Assembly (NCBI GenBank): GCA_027559495.1
Contig: JAMXSV010000015.1
Span: forward strand, 496,001 to 560,000
Source of the DNA: Aurifilum marmelostoma
Taxonomy: Eukaryota; Ascomycota; Sordariomycetes; Diaporthales; Cryphonectriaceae
Length of the DNA stretch: 64,000 bases
Direction: 5' to 3'
The position numbers were made by a program, and so were the translations under genes. Shown in pieces: positions 10,620-23,914 of the stretch. The notes below the pieces were generated by a model. It was given only the letters and a program-made list of their open reading frames with translations, made no database searches and was not told where the DNA came from. Position 1 is the first letter of the stretch, and each line of letters opens with the position of its first letter.

Positions 10620-12900
10620 GAGCATAAGCTTTCCAAACTTGGCCTTGGAGAAGCTTTTTGCTCACCGGGAAAAAGATTCACTGTTGAGTCATGTTGAGGT
10701 TGATGATATAGTATCAAAATGGATGGATACATTTGGGTTCATAGGCACATGGACAGGCACACTGCGCTAGTTGTAGGTGCAGCTTTGTTGTGCTTAATAT
10801 GTCTGCATCCATGGAGCTTCCAGCTCCTTAGTATAGTAACGAAGCTTGTCTATGTTTCAATCAAGATCATTAGGGTCTGCACTTGTACATAGGATCACTT
10901 CTACAACAGCTGCCTTGCCCTTTGATAGATCAGGACTGAGCACTGCAATAACGGCTGGGGGTGGGGCTAGGACCTCTTAACCAAACTAAGAGAAATCGCC
11001 TATGATGAATCAATCAACATTATTCTCTTTAGGTCTAGTTGTAAGTTTGACGATCGCGTTGAGCCGACTCTCACATGGTAAGTGTTGATCTTTTGCGATG
11101 TGTTTCTCGGATAGAGTAAACAATATGGTAGACTGCGAGCCAGTTCTTTGGGTTATAAGAGAATCTTGCAACTGTAATAAGATACCTGAAAACGAGCATA
11201 AGAGAGTTGAAGAACTAATCACGTGTCTATTATAGCAGACTCCAGTGGCAATGTAAGAGTAGAGGAGGAAGTCGTACTTATCTCAGCCTTGGCAGTGCCT
11301 CCAATATAAGTATAATTACGTACTCTTTGTGCTATTCATCAGGGGAGTAACTGGCCTTATAATCTGCGGTAGCGAGATGCTATGTTACATGCGCAAGATC
11401 AAGAACGCATCATATTAATTGAGTAATCTAAGCAGTAATCAAGATGGCAAGGGAGCTGAGCATACGCCCCTTGCCCAGCTTGCCTCCAATGCAACCGGGC
11501 ATTACTACTCTGCAGGCGAGCCCAGTATTTTAATTTATCCCTAACAGCAACATGACTGAGGCTCAACAATTCCATATCAGCTCATCTAATTACTCGGAAG
11601 ACTTCATACTGCCAGTAAGAATTGATTTCAGTAGAGGTCTGCTGGAACTTGTCTTAATTGTAAAACGAGACCAACACGGACAATATCCGAAGCCGAACAT
11701 CAGCATCTGCTGAACATCATGTTTTTGATTGAGCACTCTCAGACCATGGCTGACGGGGCACAAAAGGGTTCCATACGAGACCGAATCTCGGGCTGAGCTG
11801 ACGAGACTGGGCAACTGACGGTGTTTTAATAGGACTTCCTATACAAACACACATACACGAATACAACCTGTACAATGCAAGAGAATCAGAATATTGTCTT
11901 CTTATGAGTCTTAACAATTATGGATCCAGAAGAACCAACTCATACAGTCCACAAACTCTTATAAGATCTTGAAACTCCTCGTCAATAGCCAAGCGATATT
12001 CAACTTCCTTCGCGCTACAGACACATGTCAAGAACGGCGGACACGACAGGCATTCCCATGGCTCTCCGTGACTATCTATACGAAAGTGCCAATACATGCG
12101 CACGCATAGGGCGGCTTTGCTGGTCGAGAAGCATGGTCAGCCTTCTAGCTATACGTTTTACCAAGTGGGCACGTTTGAAGGACATATTAATTATCTGTCA
12201 GACTTGAAAGGCCAGAGTTGGGTTTTGCCTTTTTTTTTTTTCTTCCCCTCTTCTTCTTCTTTCTTTCTGTTTTGTTTAACACGCAAAGATGGCACAACCA
12301 AGATATACTCATTCCCCCAGGTGTAGATATGTATCTACCTGAAAATACATGAACACAACGATTGCATGTTTGCGGTAATTACATCAATGTAGCCGAGCAG
12401 ACGAGGGACTCGGTTTACGATGCCGGGGCACAATTTGCCAGGGACTTTTGCTACAGATGATCAGCCCGGAATAAGCCCCAGCTTGATCCTTTCAAGTAAC
12501 GGACATAGACACACTAGTTGACCATTCCACGGTTGCAATGAGCTGCAACTCCAGACTTGGTGGCAGAACGGCATATTGACCCCACACCGGTCCATTCCTC
12601 GTCGAGATGTACAGAATTATCAATATCTGTGCTGTCTGATGACGTCTTGCTTCGAACTTGCCTACAAATCGCGTAAGAATTCATGATGCAACGCCTGACA
12701 GTAAGCATTTAGCAGCACAATACCCTCAAGTGCTCATCTTGACTGCGCCACGCCGAACAGTATGGGCGATCGTGAGCCAGGGGGCTTCGCTACTATTGTT
12801 ATCCTAGGTTTGCCAGTGAGACGAATTCTACCTGTCGATTTCAAATTAGACATCGGAGCGGACCGCATGATCACCTCTGCTGTTTCTAGGCTTCAGCCCC
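10620..12900. other. AT-richer block inside the gene-poor region
   Basis: Composition shifts to about 40-45% G+C by eye, against a clearly higher value on both sides. There are no long open frames, no terminal repeats I could see and no remnant transposase or reverse-transcriptase motif. It may be an old degraded element mutated by RIP, or simply AT-rich spacer. Confidence 0.4.
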
Positions 12901-14272
12901 TCAGTTGACTGATCATGCCCCCAGCGGCTCCTCGGTAATGCTGAAAAATGGAATAATGGAATGACACAAAACATCTGCATGACTGATTTTGAGATCCGCC
13001 TCAACGCCATATGGCCAATGAGACCACCACAGTCCTCCTCCCTCTTCCCATGATTCTGTCTCTATTCGCCACGATGCCGTCTCACCAATTGTCAAATCAC
13101 TCACCCCACAAAGTAGAGAGCAGGCCTAGCACGAGAGTCAAATGCATCATAGCACCAGATCGAGAGACCGTACACATGACAGCCGAGCCAGGGGGGAGGG
13201 TGTTTAATGTTTTAGGATCCTTCACATAACTACATCCACACCACGCAGCCAGCCCCCCATCTCGGGCGGGGGGTTTGCGATGGCTTCTCAGCCAGTCAAG
13301 ATGAACATGTGGGACAGCCTCAGGAGTTCAGAATGTCGCCTTGTGTTTCTCAGCCTTGTTACCACTGATGCAGCCGCGACAAGCAGGTGAAAACAAGAGA
13401 GAGAGAGAGAGGTGTGGGGGGTACACTTGACTACTGGCCCGGGAGAAGGTGGTGGGGGAAGCCGGGGGGGGGGGGAGGAAGGTCGTCCAGTATGATAATG
13501 ATGATGAAGATGCAACGTTTCTCTACATCTGAGTCTTGAGTCGCCGCCCGCGCAAAGCGGCTGCCGAAAATAACACCAGCAACAGCAAAACCCAGAAAGC
13601 AGAGCCAAATCAAGACTCATGATGGCAATAATGATGACGATACAGGGGCAATACTAAATCATCTACGGGCGTAGACGTCCGGGTCCGTCCACTCGGAGGA
13701 TACAAACCCCCCCCCCCCGGTTCCATCATCTCCTGCCCCCCTTTCTTTAGACACTTTTTTTCCCTTCAAGCCATAGCTATGTAATTCTCAGACAGGGACT
13801 AAGATTACGCACGGTGCCGTGACTGAGGCGTCTGTCGTGTGACTGCAACCTCAACGCGTCACGTCTTCCAAATAATTCTTTTTCCTTGTCGTTCGTCGGA
13901 AGCACAATAGGTTCTGATGCGCCGCACCCGGGGCTTGGGGGTTTGGGGGGGGGGGTAAGAGAACAGGGATTCAGCTCAAATCAAGACTGAGACTCTTTAT
14001 TTTTCTCTCGCGCCCGAGCCAGCCGGTCCGCTCCGGGATTCCTGGATTGAGCATCGCTCATCTTAAGAATGACGTGACACTCTTGAGCCTTCGAGAGCTA
14101 ATAGGAAAGGGGAAAAGGGGAGGGGGGAGGAGGCACACTGATGAGAGACATTGCTGCTTGGACGTAGCAAGAAATGGAATCAAGGCCGGCACCGGAGTAC
14201 AAACCCCCTGACCGAGAAGAAGAGAAAGAGAAAGAGAATGGAGAATGTGTATATGTGTGTGTATGTGTGTGT

Positions 14273-14288
14273 GGGGGGGGGGGGGGGG
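14273..14288. repeat. Run of 16 G following a (TG)n tract
   Basis: A TG-rich tract (about 14245-14272) ends in 16 consecutive G. It is one of the longest mononucleotide G runs in the window. Confidence 0.9.
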
Positions 14289-17200
14289 AGGGAAGGAAAC
14301 CGACAGATCTGGGTCATGCCCGCCTCCTCCTGGCGATAGCATAATGGCGCCACTCCTATAGTACCACTCCCTATGGTCCCATATCCAAAACGTGACCTAT
14401 CCCAGAGGAAACAGTGTCAGCGGGTGGCCCACGCGGGAACCTAGCTCGAAGGAAGTAGATGAGGAGCTGCGAATCCATCAAGCCTCGTCCCAGCGGCGTG
14501 GTACGCCTTAGGGCTTCCCCCCTCTCAAAGACAGGCACGAGCCATTCCTACGGCAATAGCGCCAAAGGTGAGGAGGAGAGGGAGGGGGGCCCTCCAGAGC
14601 GGGCGTGTGTGGGAGTGTGGGCGGATGAGTGGCTCGCAAGGTTCGTCGCTGTGTTACCCACCCGGGGCGAAAGCACGACGACGACAGCCGCGGGCTCTCA
14701 GGTACCGGCCACCAACCCCCTCTCCCCCCCCTCCCCCCATCCTTGGCCTGTCTGTCATATGGCGTCTCGGTGAGAACGCCTCCTCTGCGTCCCCAAGCAG
14801 CCTAGACAGAACCGAGGGCTTGGGAGGGCAGGATCTTGGCATCAAGGTGTGGTGGCGGTCCCTCATGTATGGCGCACAATAATGGTCTGATCGTGGCTTC
14901 GATCAGCGCGCCCCGGGACATGAAACCGTCCCTGATGGACGTCACCTGACAGCCTTAGGGCCGTGCATTGGTCCGAAATACGGACCTCAACAGAGAAGGG
15001 GGAATGGGGAGAGAGAGAGAGAGAAAGGAGAAAGTCAGAGGCGTGGGGGATGTGCTCCACGGTGGGTCCCGAAGACGAAGAGAAGAGGGGAAGAAAAGAA
15101 AGAAAAAAAAGAAAAGAGGAAAACTCCCTCGACCGTCGAGACATTCAGCTCATTCTCATTGACACATATACTCAGGGGTGGAAACGGCGCATGAGAAGGA
15201 GGAAATGAGGGTAGGGATTAAGGGGCGGTGGTATTGCAGATGGGACAAGGAACGACAGCCCAATAACACGGGCCTAGAATCTGCCAGTCAATTAAAGTTG
15301 AACAACAGACCTCGTCAGGTCCGGCTCATACTGCGTCAATGACCTTGTCACTTCTGTTGTCCGCGTCCTACACCATCCGACGCCTCCCTCATCGCCGTAC
15401 ATAGCTCATCGTCATCGGTTTGCAGTCATAAATGAGATATCGCCAGCATCAAGAGCGAGATGGAGGGGCATGGGGGGGGGGGAGGTAAAGGACCGTATCT
15501 CACATGCGCCACGGATCTGACCTCATCAACACACCCTCGCCCAGAAAACGCGCCTCGAACCCGCCCGTTCATGGCAAGAGGCGCACATGCGCCCTGACAA
15601 GGAGAAGAAATATGAAAGAAAGAAAAAAAACGAGAGGCGGTCGCCGACCGCCATTGTTGATCTGGCAGTATTGTTTCTTCCGCGGCGACCTTCCAGAAGC
15701 CTCACTGCAACCCTCCACAAAACATGTCACTGCTGTATCTTTTATTGATGACAAACGCCTGACGCCCTGTGGCGCGCCACCTTTTTCTCGTACCGTATAT
15801 ACACCATCTTGCTGTGGCAGATCTCATCATACGTCCGTTGCGGCGAAGCCTTAGCCTTGCAATGTCTCTTTTCTTTGGATGCTGCGAACGTCTGTCTCCC
15901 CCCCCCCCACCCCCCGAGAAGGCTGGCCAAGTGTCTGAGACCGTCATCGCGCGACCTCAGGCTTTGTTCCAGATAGGGCGGAGCCTTCTTGTGAAACCAT
16001 CCTCTCTCGTTCACCCTCATTTGGCACCACACCACCCCCAGACAAGTGAACAGCATTTTTACCCGACCCTCTTGGACAAATATTCCGAGTTCTCTTTGGT
16101 GAGCCACACAGCCCTGATTGGGATCTCGATAATCGTCCAAAATCTGTAATAACCAGAGCCTCGGTGACGCAAAAATTGATATGTCGATTGCCGAAGGTTT
16201 TCGGTCAGCCACCGGGACAAGGGGTGAGCACCCAGGGAACCGGCTTCTCCTCCACGCGAGAAGCAAATGTTCCGGTCCAGACCTTTGCACCCATATGTAC
16301 GTAACTCCATCTAATGCAGGAGTTTTCGTCATCTTCTTGCAGGTCGCGGCCCACCAGGCGGGAGCGGTCAGCATGTTGCCATGCCAATGCGCGCGCGCGT
16401 TCTGGACATGACCCTCGTAAGAAGAACCTCCTGCCGCCCTCCCCCCCGCCCCCCTGGTGTCTAGGCACCTCTAGCGGCTGGCCAGCGAGAAGGAGGAAGG
16501 GGAGAGAGGGGGGGGGGCGGGGGGAAACATATATCAACTAGGTATGCTAATAATAGCAGGGACCTTGAGCAGCAAGACAAGAAAAAGAAAGACCAGTCTC
16601 CCGCGTCGCCGACCAACTAGGCCACATTCTGGCTCGCGTGTCCCACCGGGCATCTCCCCGAGCCGTCCGAGGCGGCAGCAGCCGTAGTTTTACCAGGTTA
16701 CACGCTGCTCAGCCGACCAGCCAAGGCGTGGCTTGGCTATTATCGTGCACCATTACCACTGACCAACCAACCACAAAACACAATCAATATCAACAACAGC
16801 TTGTGTATGCGGGCCCCCAGCTGCTGTATCACCTTCTCCTCGCCAGAGAGGGAACCAGAAATGGGGCAGGGCGGGCTGAGATCCGCGGGGAATGCCTGGG
16901 GAGGTCTAAATCTCGCAGATGGGTGGGTAATCGATGGGTTTGGCTCAAGCACCCTGGCAGAGGTGCCATTCTTCAGCCAGAAGAAGCAACAGCCGCGAGT
17001 CGTAAGAGAGAGGACGGCCGTGGTCTGGAGATCATGAAAAGCGACAGGTCAGAACAGTCGTCATCCTTTCTCAGTAGTTTGACGGGGCGCAGTTTGAGAA
17101 TTGTGGGCTTCTCTCATCCCATCGTGACCAGATCTGCGGGTCCGCTAGTCCTGAGTTCATAGTGCTCTGGTGGAGGCCCCCCTCCCGAAACTCTATCTCG

Positions 17201-20200
17201 TCTCTGAGAATGCCTTGCAAGGTGGTGCTATAGCACAGCTCCATACTTGCCTGGGAAGTAGAACATATGGCGATAGAGTGATCGTGTGCGCCATCCCTAT
17301 ACCTCTGCATCGCACCCCTGATGGTCCATCCTCTGCTGTCACGCTGCCAGCCTGGGGGATGAGAGGTGTGATGTGTATCTCTCGTCCACCTCACATGGTT
17401 GGCAATCCGGGTAATAGTTGGCCTTCGAAACCCCCCCCCCACCTTTGCCTGGAAACGGCGATCGTTTCTCGTCCAGCTGAGCACTGTAGTGTCCACTTCC
17501 CGATCTCGCTAATCTCTGTATCGAGCTGCAAGGGCACCCGCGCTCGCGGACTCTCGGGATCCACAGAGTGAGGCGCCTTTTTCCTTCCCCCTTTTTTTTT
17601 TTGTGTGTATTCTTTCTTCTTTTCCATTGACGTGACGGGGCAAGCGCCGTTCGTGAGAGAGCCAGTCGAAAGTGAACCAAGGTCGGACTTCCCGAAAAGG
17701 CCCCAGAGGGTGGAAACTCGGAAGGTGTGTCCAAAAAAGCTCTCGATGGGCCGTGCCGGCGATAGGAACCCAGCAGACAAGCCAAAGCCGTATCCCTACA
17801 CAGGAATCCCTGGGATTTTGCTGACGGCAGGATCTCGAGTCTCGCGAGGGTATTACCGTAGTTGGGGTCATTTGCGGCTGGGCGAACCAGGCTCTCGGGG
17901 CCTCGCGTATTCGTTCCGGTAACTGACAGGTCACAAAGCCGGGGGAGGAGGCCGCTCAGCTGCAGCAGAAACCTCGATCGTGCTGCGCGCATGCGGCCAT
18001 GGGGATCTCAAGAATCACATGTACCATGGTAACTGTGTACTCGGCCACCCTGCTGGAAGTTGCATCGGGGAGCCTGACAGATTACCGGCTTGTGGGTCCC
18101 GGGCTCCGAGCCATGCATAACATGTTTTTTGATCTTGATCTGGTATACAGATCCGCACAATCCCTCCTCAAGTTTCATGTCAGATGTGACAGATGGCGTA
18201 TGCCGTAGTCTTATAGCACAGTAGCCCCGAGAGCATCGAATGGGGCCTGGTGGGGGAGAGGGAGACGGGGCCAACCCCCTCCTCCTCCTGCTACCCTCCC
18301 TCTCCTCGTAAGAATCTGCCAAGATATGGGTAGACCCTTCTGATTGGGTGCTAGAGAATCCCAACAATAATCGAGACCGTTGCTTTCTGCAGTAGGCGAA
18401 GCGGTGAACCAGATCGTGACAAGGATTATCGAGAGGTGCAGTTGCTAGATCGCCTTCGAAGTAGTGATCGGGAGACAGCAAGACCAGGGCTCAGGACAAA
18501 GATCTTGATGTGGCTGAAATCACCGGCGCAAGCTGCTGAATCGTTACATCATCGGACCCTTGGAAAAACGGAAACGAGACAAGCCAGTTGTGGAAATGAA
18601 AACTCCTTGGCCGTCCCGTTGCGGATTCTGGTAGCTCGAAAATGGCCTGGAACGATACGTGGCCAGGCATCGCATGCTAAAAGTACTGTGTAAAGCCACC
18701 TGAGAGGCGCATGGACCGATAAATTCCGCTGCAATTACGTCGTAGTCAGCACACACGCAACCTGTCCAAGTCCATACGGAAGGCTTGTTGTTTGTCAATG
18801 GGCTAGATGACGAGGTTCAATGATGCTCTTGTCTACAAGTGCCCCCACTCCCCCTGGTCGAGAAAGCGGCTGGTATCTGGTCTTGTGCTCGCTGCACCGG
18901 GGCACCACAGGGGGTAGGGGGGAAATAAACAGCGGGGAGGGAGACTACTTGGGCCAAAGCATGTGCTCACGCTCCACAGATCTCGGAAGGTTTTGGAATG
19001 TTCTGAATCATCAAGGGTTCAGTCCAGAAGCCGCATGATAACAGTATTGTTCGATATACGGAACGTAGCGAGATCAGACGATACGCATACAAGGCTGTCC
19101 TGGCTTCAGAAAAGAAGCTTGACGAGAAGGCCGGGCGCAGAGTGGCTCTCACGAGAGCCCTGCAACGCAAACGCCCAGGAATAGCCTGCCTGTCCTGGAG
19201 AAGTTGCCGAGAAATCTGGGGCACCTCGACCCATACGTTGAACAACGATCGACAAGCACGTGTGTCCCAAAGCAACAAGCCATGACAGCCGCGTGTCAAG
19301 ATGATGGTTGGTGAATTATCAGTGCGTGTCTTCCTCTTCATTCAAGACTCACGAAACAGCACAAATTTCGATCAATTTTGACAAACCCTGTCCGCTGCAG
19401 AGGGGTGGTAAGACACCCTTAAAATTGGCTGCTGCAGCAATATCCGATCGAAAGCGCCGTCAGAGCATCACCGACCGTCGAATAAAATAGCTAGGTTCGG
19501 CTCGATCGAGTGCGCTAATGGTCTTGACAGGCAAGGACTGGCACCCTTCTGCAGAGGAAACAAGCACCAGATGCTAGCTCAAATCACCTCGTCTCGCGGC
19601 TTTTGCCCACGAAAGGCCGGGCCGGAATTGTATTGGGCCTGTAACAGGAGACATCTCCTATGCCGATCGACGTTGCCCGCAGAAGTGCTGTGCATCTATC
19701 CGCAGGTAAATTGGGGTTGAGATTTGGCAGTCATGCAGGGCTACCAGTCGCATCAAAGAAAAAGGCCTCTGGAGTGGCGCCACAAGCAGAAGCCCCGCAG
19801 AGAGGCCCGGCGTGTAGACTGTCAAAGACTGCGACCTGTGTGGTCAAGACTGGACACTGTGCCTCGTCGTGCGTGTTGTCAGGCCGTGTGGCGAAAAGAC
19901 AGGATCGCAACAATAGGTGGACAATGCTCGGGACACGGCCACGGCAGTACACTCATCTCCCAGATGCGACGAGGACGTTGGGCAAGACCTGAGAAGCAAT
20001 TTCTCCGTGCCGTGTAACCCTATGTTGCAATAACCAACAGGAGCGCAGCGCGGACGGGCGGATGAGATTCCGGACCCGGATGACGAGGGAGGGGGGGGGA
20101 GGGCGAGGGGGGTAAATGCTTTCGGTGGCTTAACCGAGAAGAAGAAGCAGCCTGGCCGGTTCGCGTCTCATCGTAGTGACCCAGACAAAAGCCGTTATGC

Positions 20201-23200
20201 GCGGACCCTTGAGGAGGGGACAAGGCTGGGGATCTCGTATAGATCAGGGCAGTGTGGGCAGCCGGATAAGCCTGGAATGTGGTCCAGCCAAGCTGATGGA
20301 GCTGATGAGATGAGGACTCTTCTTTGTCACAACAGCGATGGTGTGTTTTGGGGGAGGGGTGGTGGGTTCAAGGCAAACGCGCAGCCAGGCTATGAGCCAT
20401 GAGATGGGTCCATGAACCCGAATTCGAGGCACGGCTCCACCGAAAAAAATGACATGTCATACGGATCGTATGGTGGGATCTAACATACGGCGGACAGAAG
20501 CTCAGGTTGAACCCCCATGTTTGGCAAGATGCGGTCAGGTCTACCAGGGCCAACGAGAACGTAATCGAGTGACCCCCTCCCGGAAGCTTGGACATCATCG
20601 CGGCACGTCTGTCTGGCTGCCGTCGGTACCTGTTGTGACAGATGTACCCAAAATGTGTTTGCCTACGAGTGGAGGAAAATTAGCCAATTTCAGGACTGCA
20701 GACAGGACAAGCCCCTTATGGTCCTTGACAGCTTGACAGGTGAAAGGTAGAGAGTACCGCAGAGGGGTGTGTCTGCAGAGGGCCGTGGTATCCTCGCTGT
20801 CACTTGAGACACACCATCTTTGTTTTTTCTTCTTAGGGTTGGAAGGGAGGGGTGGAGGATATCTGCAGGCTTCATCTCCCCCTCTCTCTTCCTCTCTCTT
20901 GGAGGAGAGGTGGGGCTCATCTGCAAGTTTTTGCCGAACGGCGAGGTGCCACGCTGGCCCAGCAGGTCTGCTGCAATCGCGCTTCAGGACATGATGGGTC
21001 CGTCGAGGCACTACTATGCTTTTTCGTTTTCCATAGCGGACCCTGCGGACCCTGTCGTACCTGTGCCGTCCCTTGCTTCGACCCCCCCCCCCCTCCGCGT
21101 CTCCCCCAACTGCTCCGCGAGTAGCTAGTCAACCCCATGGTCCGACGGTAATGAGGCTGAGATCGACGGTAGACGAGGTACAGAAGAGCTGATCAACAGA
21201 GAGCGCAGGCTTGTCCGGCCGTGTCAGAGGCCCCGCAATTCGAGTTGGGCGCCGTTAAGGTGGGGGAGCTCCAAGAGGCGCCAGTAGAGACATGCATCAG
21301 GAGATGCGCAGGCCCCAAGACCCAGGCGTGCCAGGCACACCAAGCACACGGCAGAGTACGGGCTATCAAGCCAGCTCTTGACACCTGTCGTATCGCGTCC
21401 TGTCTTTGAGAATTAATCAGGCACACCAGACCCACCAGGGGGATCGACTGTGGCTTCTCGTGACTACACGTGAGAAAATGGGAACCGTACAGTGCGTTCA
21501 TCCGACGATCTGGAAAGACGGCAAGGGTTTTGCATATCGAGCATCTGAGCCGTGTCCAGTGCGATCACGCGGCCCATCGAACTTGGCTTGGCTGCTTGAT
21601 CATACGTATATGTGGGCCAGGAGAGGAGAGGAAGATATGGAGGAAGAGGGAGGGGGGGTGAACAGAGAGGAGGGGCTCAGAAGGATGTGAGAAGGCAGAA
21701 ACAGTACTACATAGTAGTAATTAGTATCCATTGGCGAGGCGGGCGCATCATGCCATGCAGGCAGCTGTGGTGTAAATTGAGGTGACACGTACCTGAATTT
21801 GAGGGCAAGGGGGAGTTGGGTGTCCAAGTTGTCGAAGATACCCATCACGATGGTAGAGAGGAAGGAGGTGTGGATGTGTTGTTGGGTAGGAGTTACCCAG
21901 CCTGCGGAATAGGGCATGTACCACTGTATGTACCTTTGTGTGTGATCTACAATGGGGTCTGGGTCTCGTGTACTTCAATTTGTCGGGTAACAAGTTGGAG
22001 AAAGGAAGTATCTAGATACAATAGCATATACTTAACGCAGTACCGATGTCATTATGGCAGGAACGTCGTGTGGTGCTGTGTAGTACCTGAGAGGGAAGGA
22101 GGGGGAGTGCCTCTCCTAGTCAGCAGGGGGGCGGGTAGAGGACAAGAGGTCCCTGGCCGTGGATAGCACGATCGGGGGGTGCTGGCATGGATTCCTGATT
22201 TACGTGATGGAGGTGTGAACCCCTGTACCTTGTTCGCTTCTCGACAGCCTGCTGCTTATACCCATGTCGATCCCGTACAAGGACGTCCTAGCGCGCAGCT
22301 AGAGACCCTTGTCTATCGGCCGTGGGTATGCCACACCTCTGAATCTGCTAAACATATCGACAATTCTCAACTTCACTCCATCATACAATTCTTTGTCGAA
22401 AGCAGGTTCAACTCGCCGGCAGTCACCCAACAATTATCCAGTACAGACCACCCCCTCCCCACAGAGTAGAGCGGGTCTAGAACAGCTCGACCTTGGGCAC
22501 CGGCTCTCGAACAAGGTCTTCTCACCCGCACGCCCCCCCCCCCCTCTCCGACCGGCCACCCCTCTGGCGGAACACACCCCCCTCCCCCAAAAGAAAGCTA
22601 CCCCCGCCCCTCCTATCCGCCAAGCAAGAGAGCACCAATACTGTGCCGACCAGATCGCTGCGTCAATGTCTCACGCCCCCTCGAGCTACTCTCACACTAT
22701 CATGGAGGAATATCGTGATGGCAGAGAGACGTTGACAGGACCAGAACGACCTGGCTTCGTCACTTGTCTCTCTTCTAAATGCAGTCTGCTAATCTGCTCC
22801 TTCAAGCCCCGTGACTAGACAGCACTCGGCATATCTTTGGGATCTTTAACCGTGCCAGAGCCTCGCCAATGAGTCTCAGCTCTCTACGCCAACCCCCCCC
22901 CCTTTTCCCTTCGAGCCCACCTTCTCTCATATCCTGGTTCAGGCTTCCAAGCTTCCGGCCTCTACATGTTCGGCTAGGACAACATGATACCAGGCCCCCA
23001 TGGACGGAGTTCTCACCCGCGAGCTGCCAGTGCGGTCCACAATATTGGGGGGAGGTGGAGGGAGCCATCAACCTAGAGTACATAGGTACCTCGTGAAGCA
23101 CGTAGATGACCAGCCGCGCTTGTATGTCTTGCTCTCGACCGGGGGGAGGGGGTGTGGGAATCGAAGTAAACGGGGTATATGGAAATTGAGGACGGACAGA

Positions 23201-23780
23201 AGTACTCAAGTACTCTGTATAGGAGGTTGTCAAGGATGGGATTGTTGCCCAACCATGGCCTACTATCCGGTACGTACTTAGTTTCGATATTGGACCCCAG
23301 TCTACACTCCCGGACTTGTCGTGGAAGCACACACCATGCACTATACGTGACATCGTCCCAAAGAGTTTGTCAATCTATCTAACCGTCCTTGGGGAGAGGG
23401 GTCTAGGGTCTTGGAAATGGCATCGTTGCTTTTCTTTCCCACCCGTCTAGGTACCCCCCGAATATCTTCGACTATTCGTTTGTGGCTAAGATACACACGT
23501 CTTGCTCCACTACCATCCGGACTCAATGATATATCACGGCTGTGCCCCAGAGTCTCACCACGCCCCTCGCCGGTTCTTCTGAGATCCAAACAAGAATTCT
23601 CTCTTAAAGGTCCCTACCATCCTACTTGTTCATATCAGAAACCTCATCGCTGCTCCCTACTACCGTCAGACCAGACAAGACTTTTTCGTCCTCTTTCTCT
23701 TGCAAACACTGCCACGACAACACCAGCGGACTATTCGACGTCCCAGAGGCGAAACATTGTCTCAAGCCTTGCTTCCATAG

Positions 23781-23878
23781 ATGACGCCCATAAGTCTCAC
23801 GCCAGCCTGCTCTCCCCCGAGCAGCACCATCATGCCACCCTATCAGCTACAATCCCCGGCCACTCAGCCCTGGGACCG

Positions 23879-23914
<36 letters not shown>

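Larger units (their letters stand above)
10036..23780. other. 13.7-kb gene-poor region upstream of the C2H2 regulator
   Basis: I find no frame on either strand with a recognisable domain, a signal peptide or a plausible exon set; the longest (minus strand 15742-16374 and 17339-17992) read as chance. Structure changes along it. About 10620-12900 is clearly AT-richer by eye (sampled lines 38-43% G+C). From about 13250 on, the DNA is rich in long G or C runs (13467-13476, 13710-13719, 14273-14288, 15472-15482, 15899-15909, 16510-16517, 17431-17439, 20092-20098, 21080-21091, 22532-22541, 22892-22900) and in GA/GT tracts. The right end must include the promoter and leader of the C2H2 gene. A long noncoding transcript or very long leader is possible but not shown by sequence. 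Confidence 0.55.

Noticed and set aside
15742..16374. Minus-strand open frame of 210 codons in the gene-poor region
   Set aside because: No domain, signal peptide, coding-like composition or splice logic. Several equal-sized frames overlap it on both strands.
17339..17992. Minus-strand open frame of 217 codons
   Set aside because: Residue composition is that of random GC-rich DNA, overlapped by other frames; no recognisable motif.
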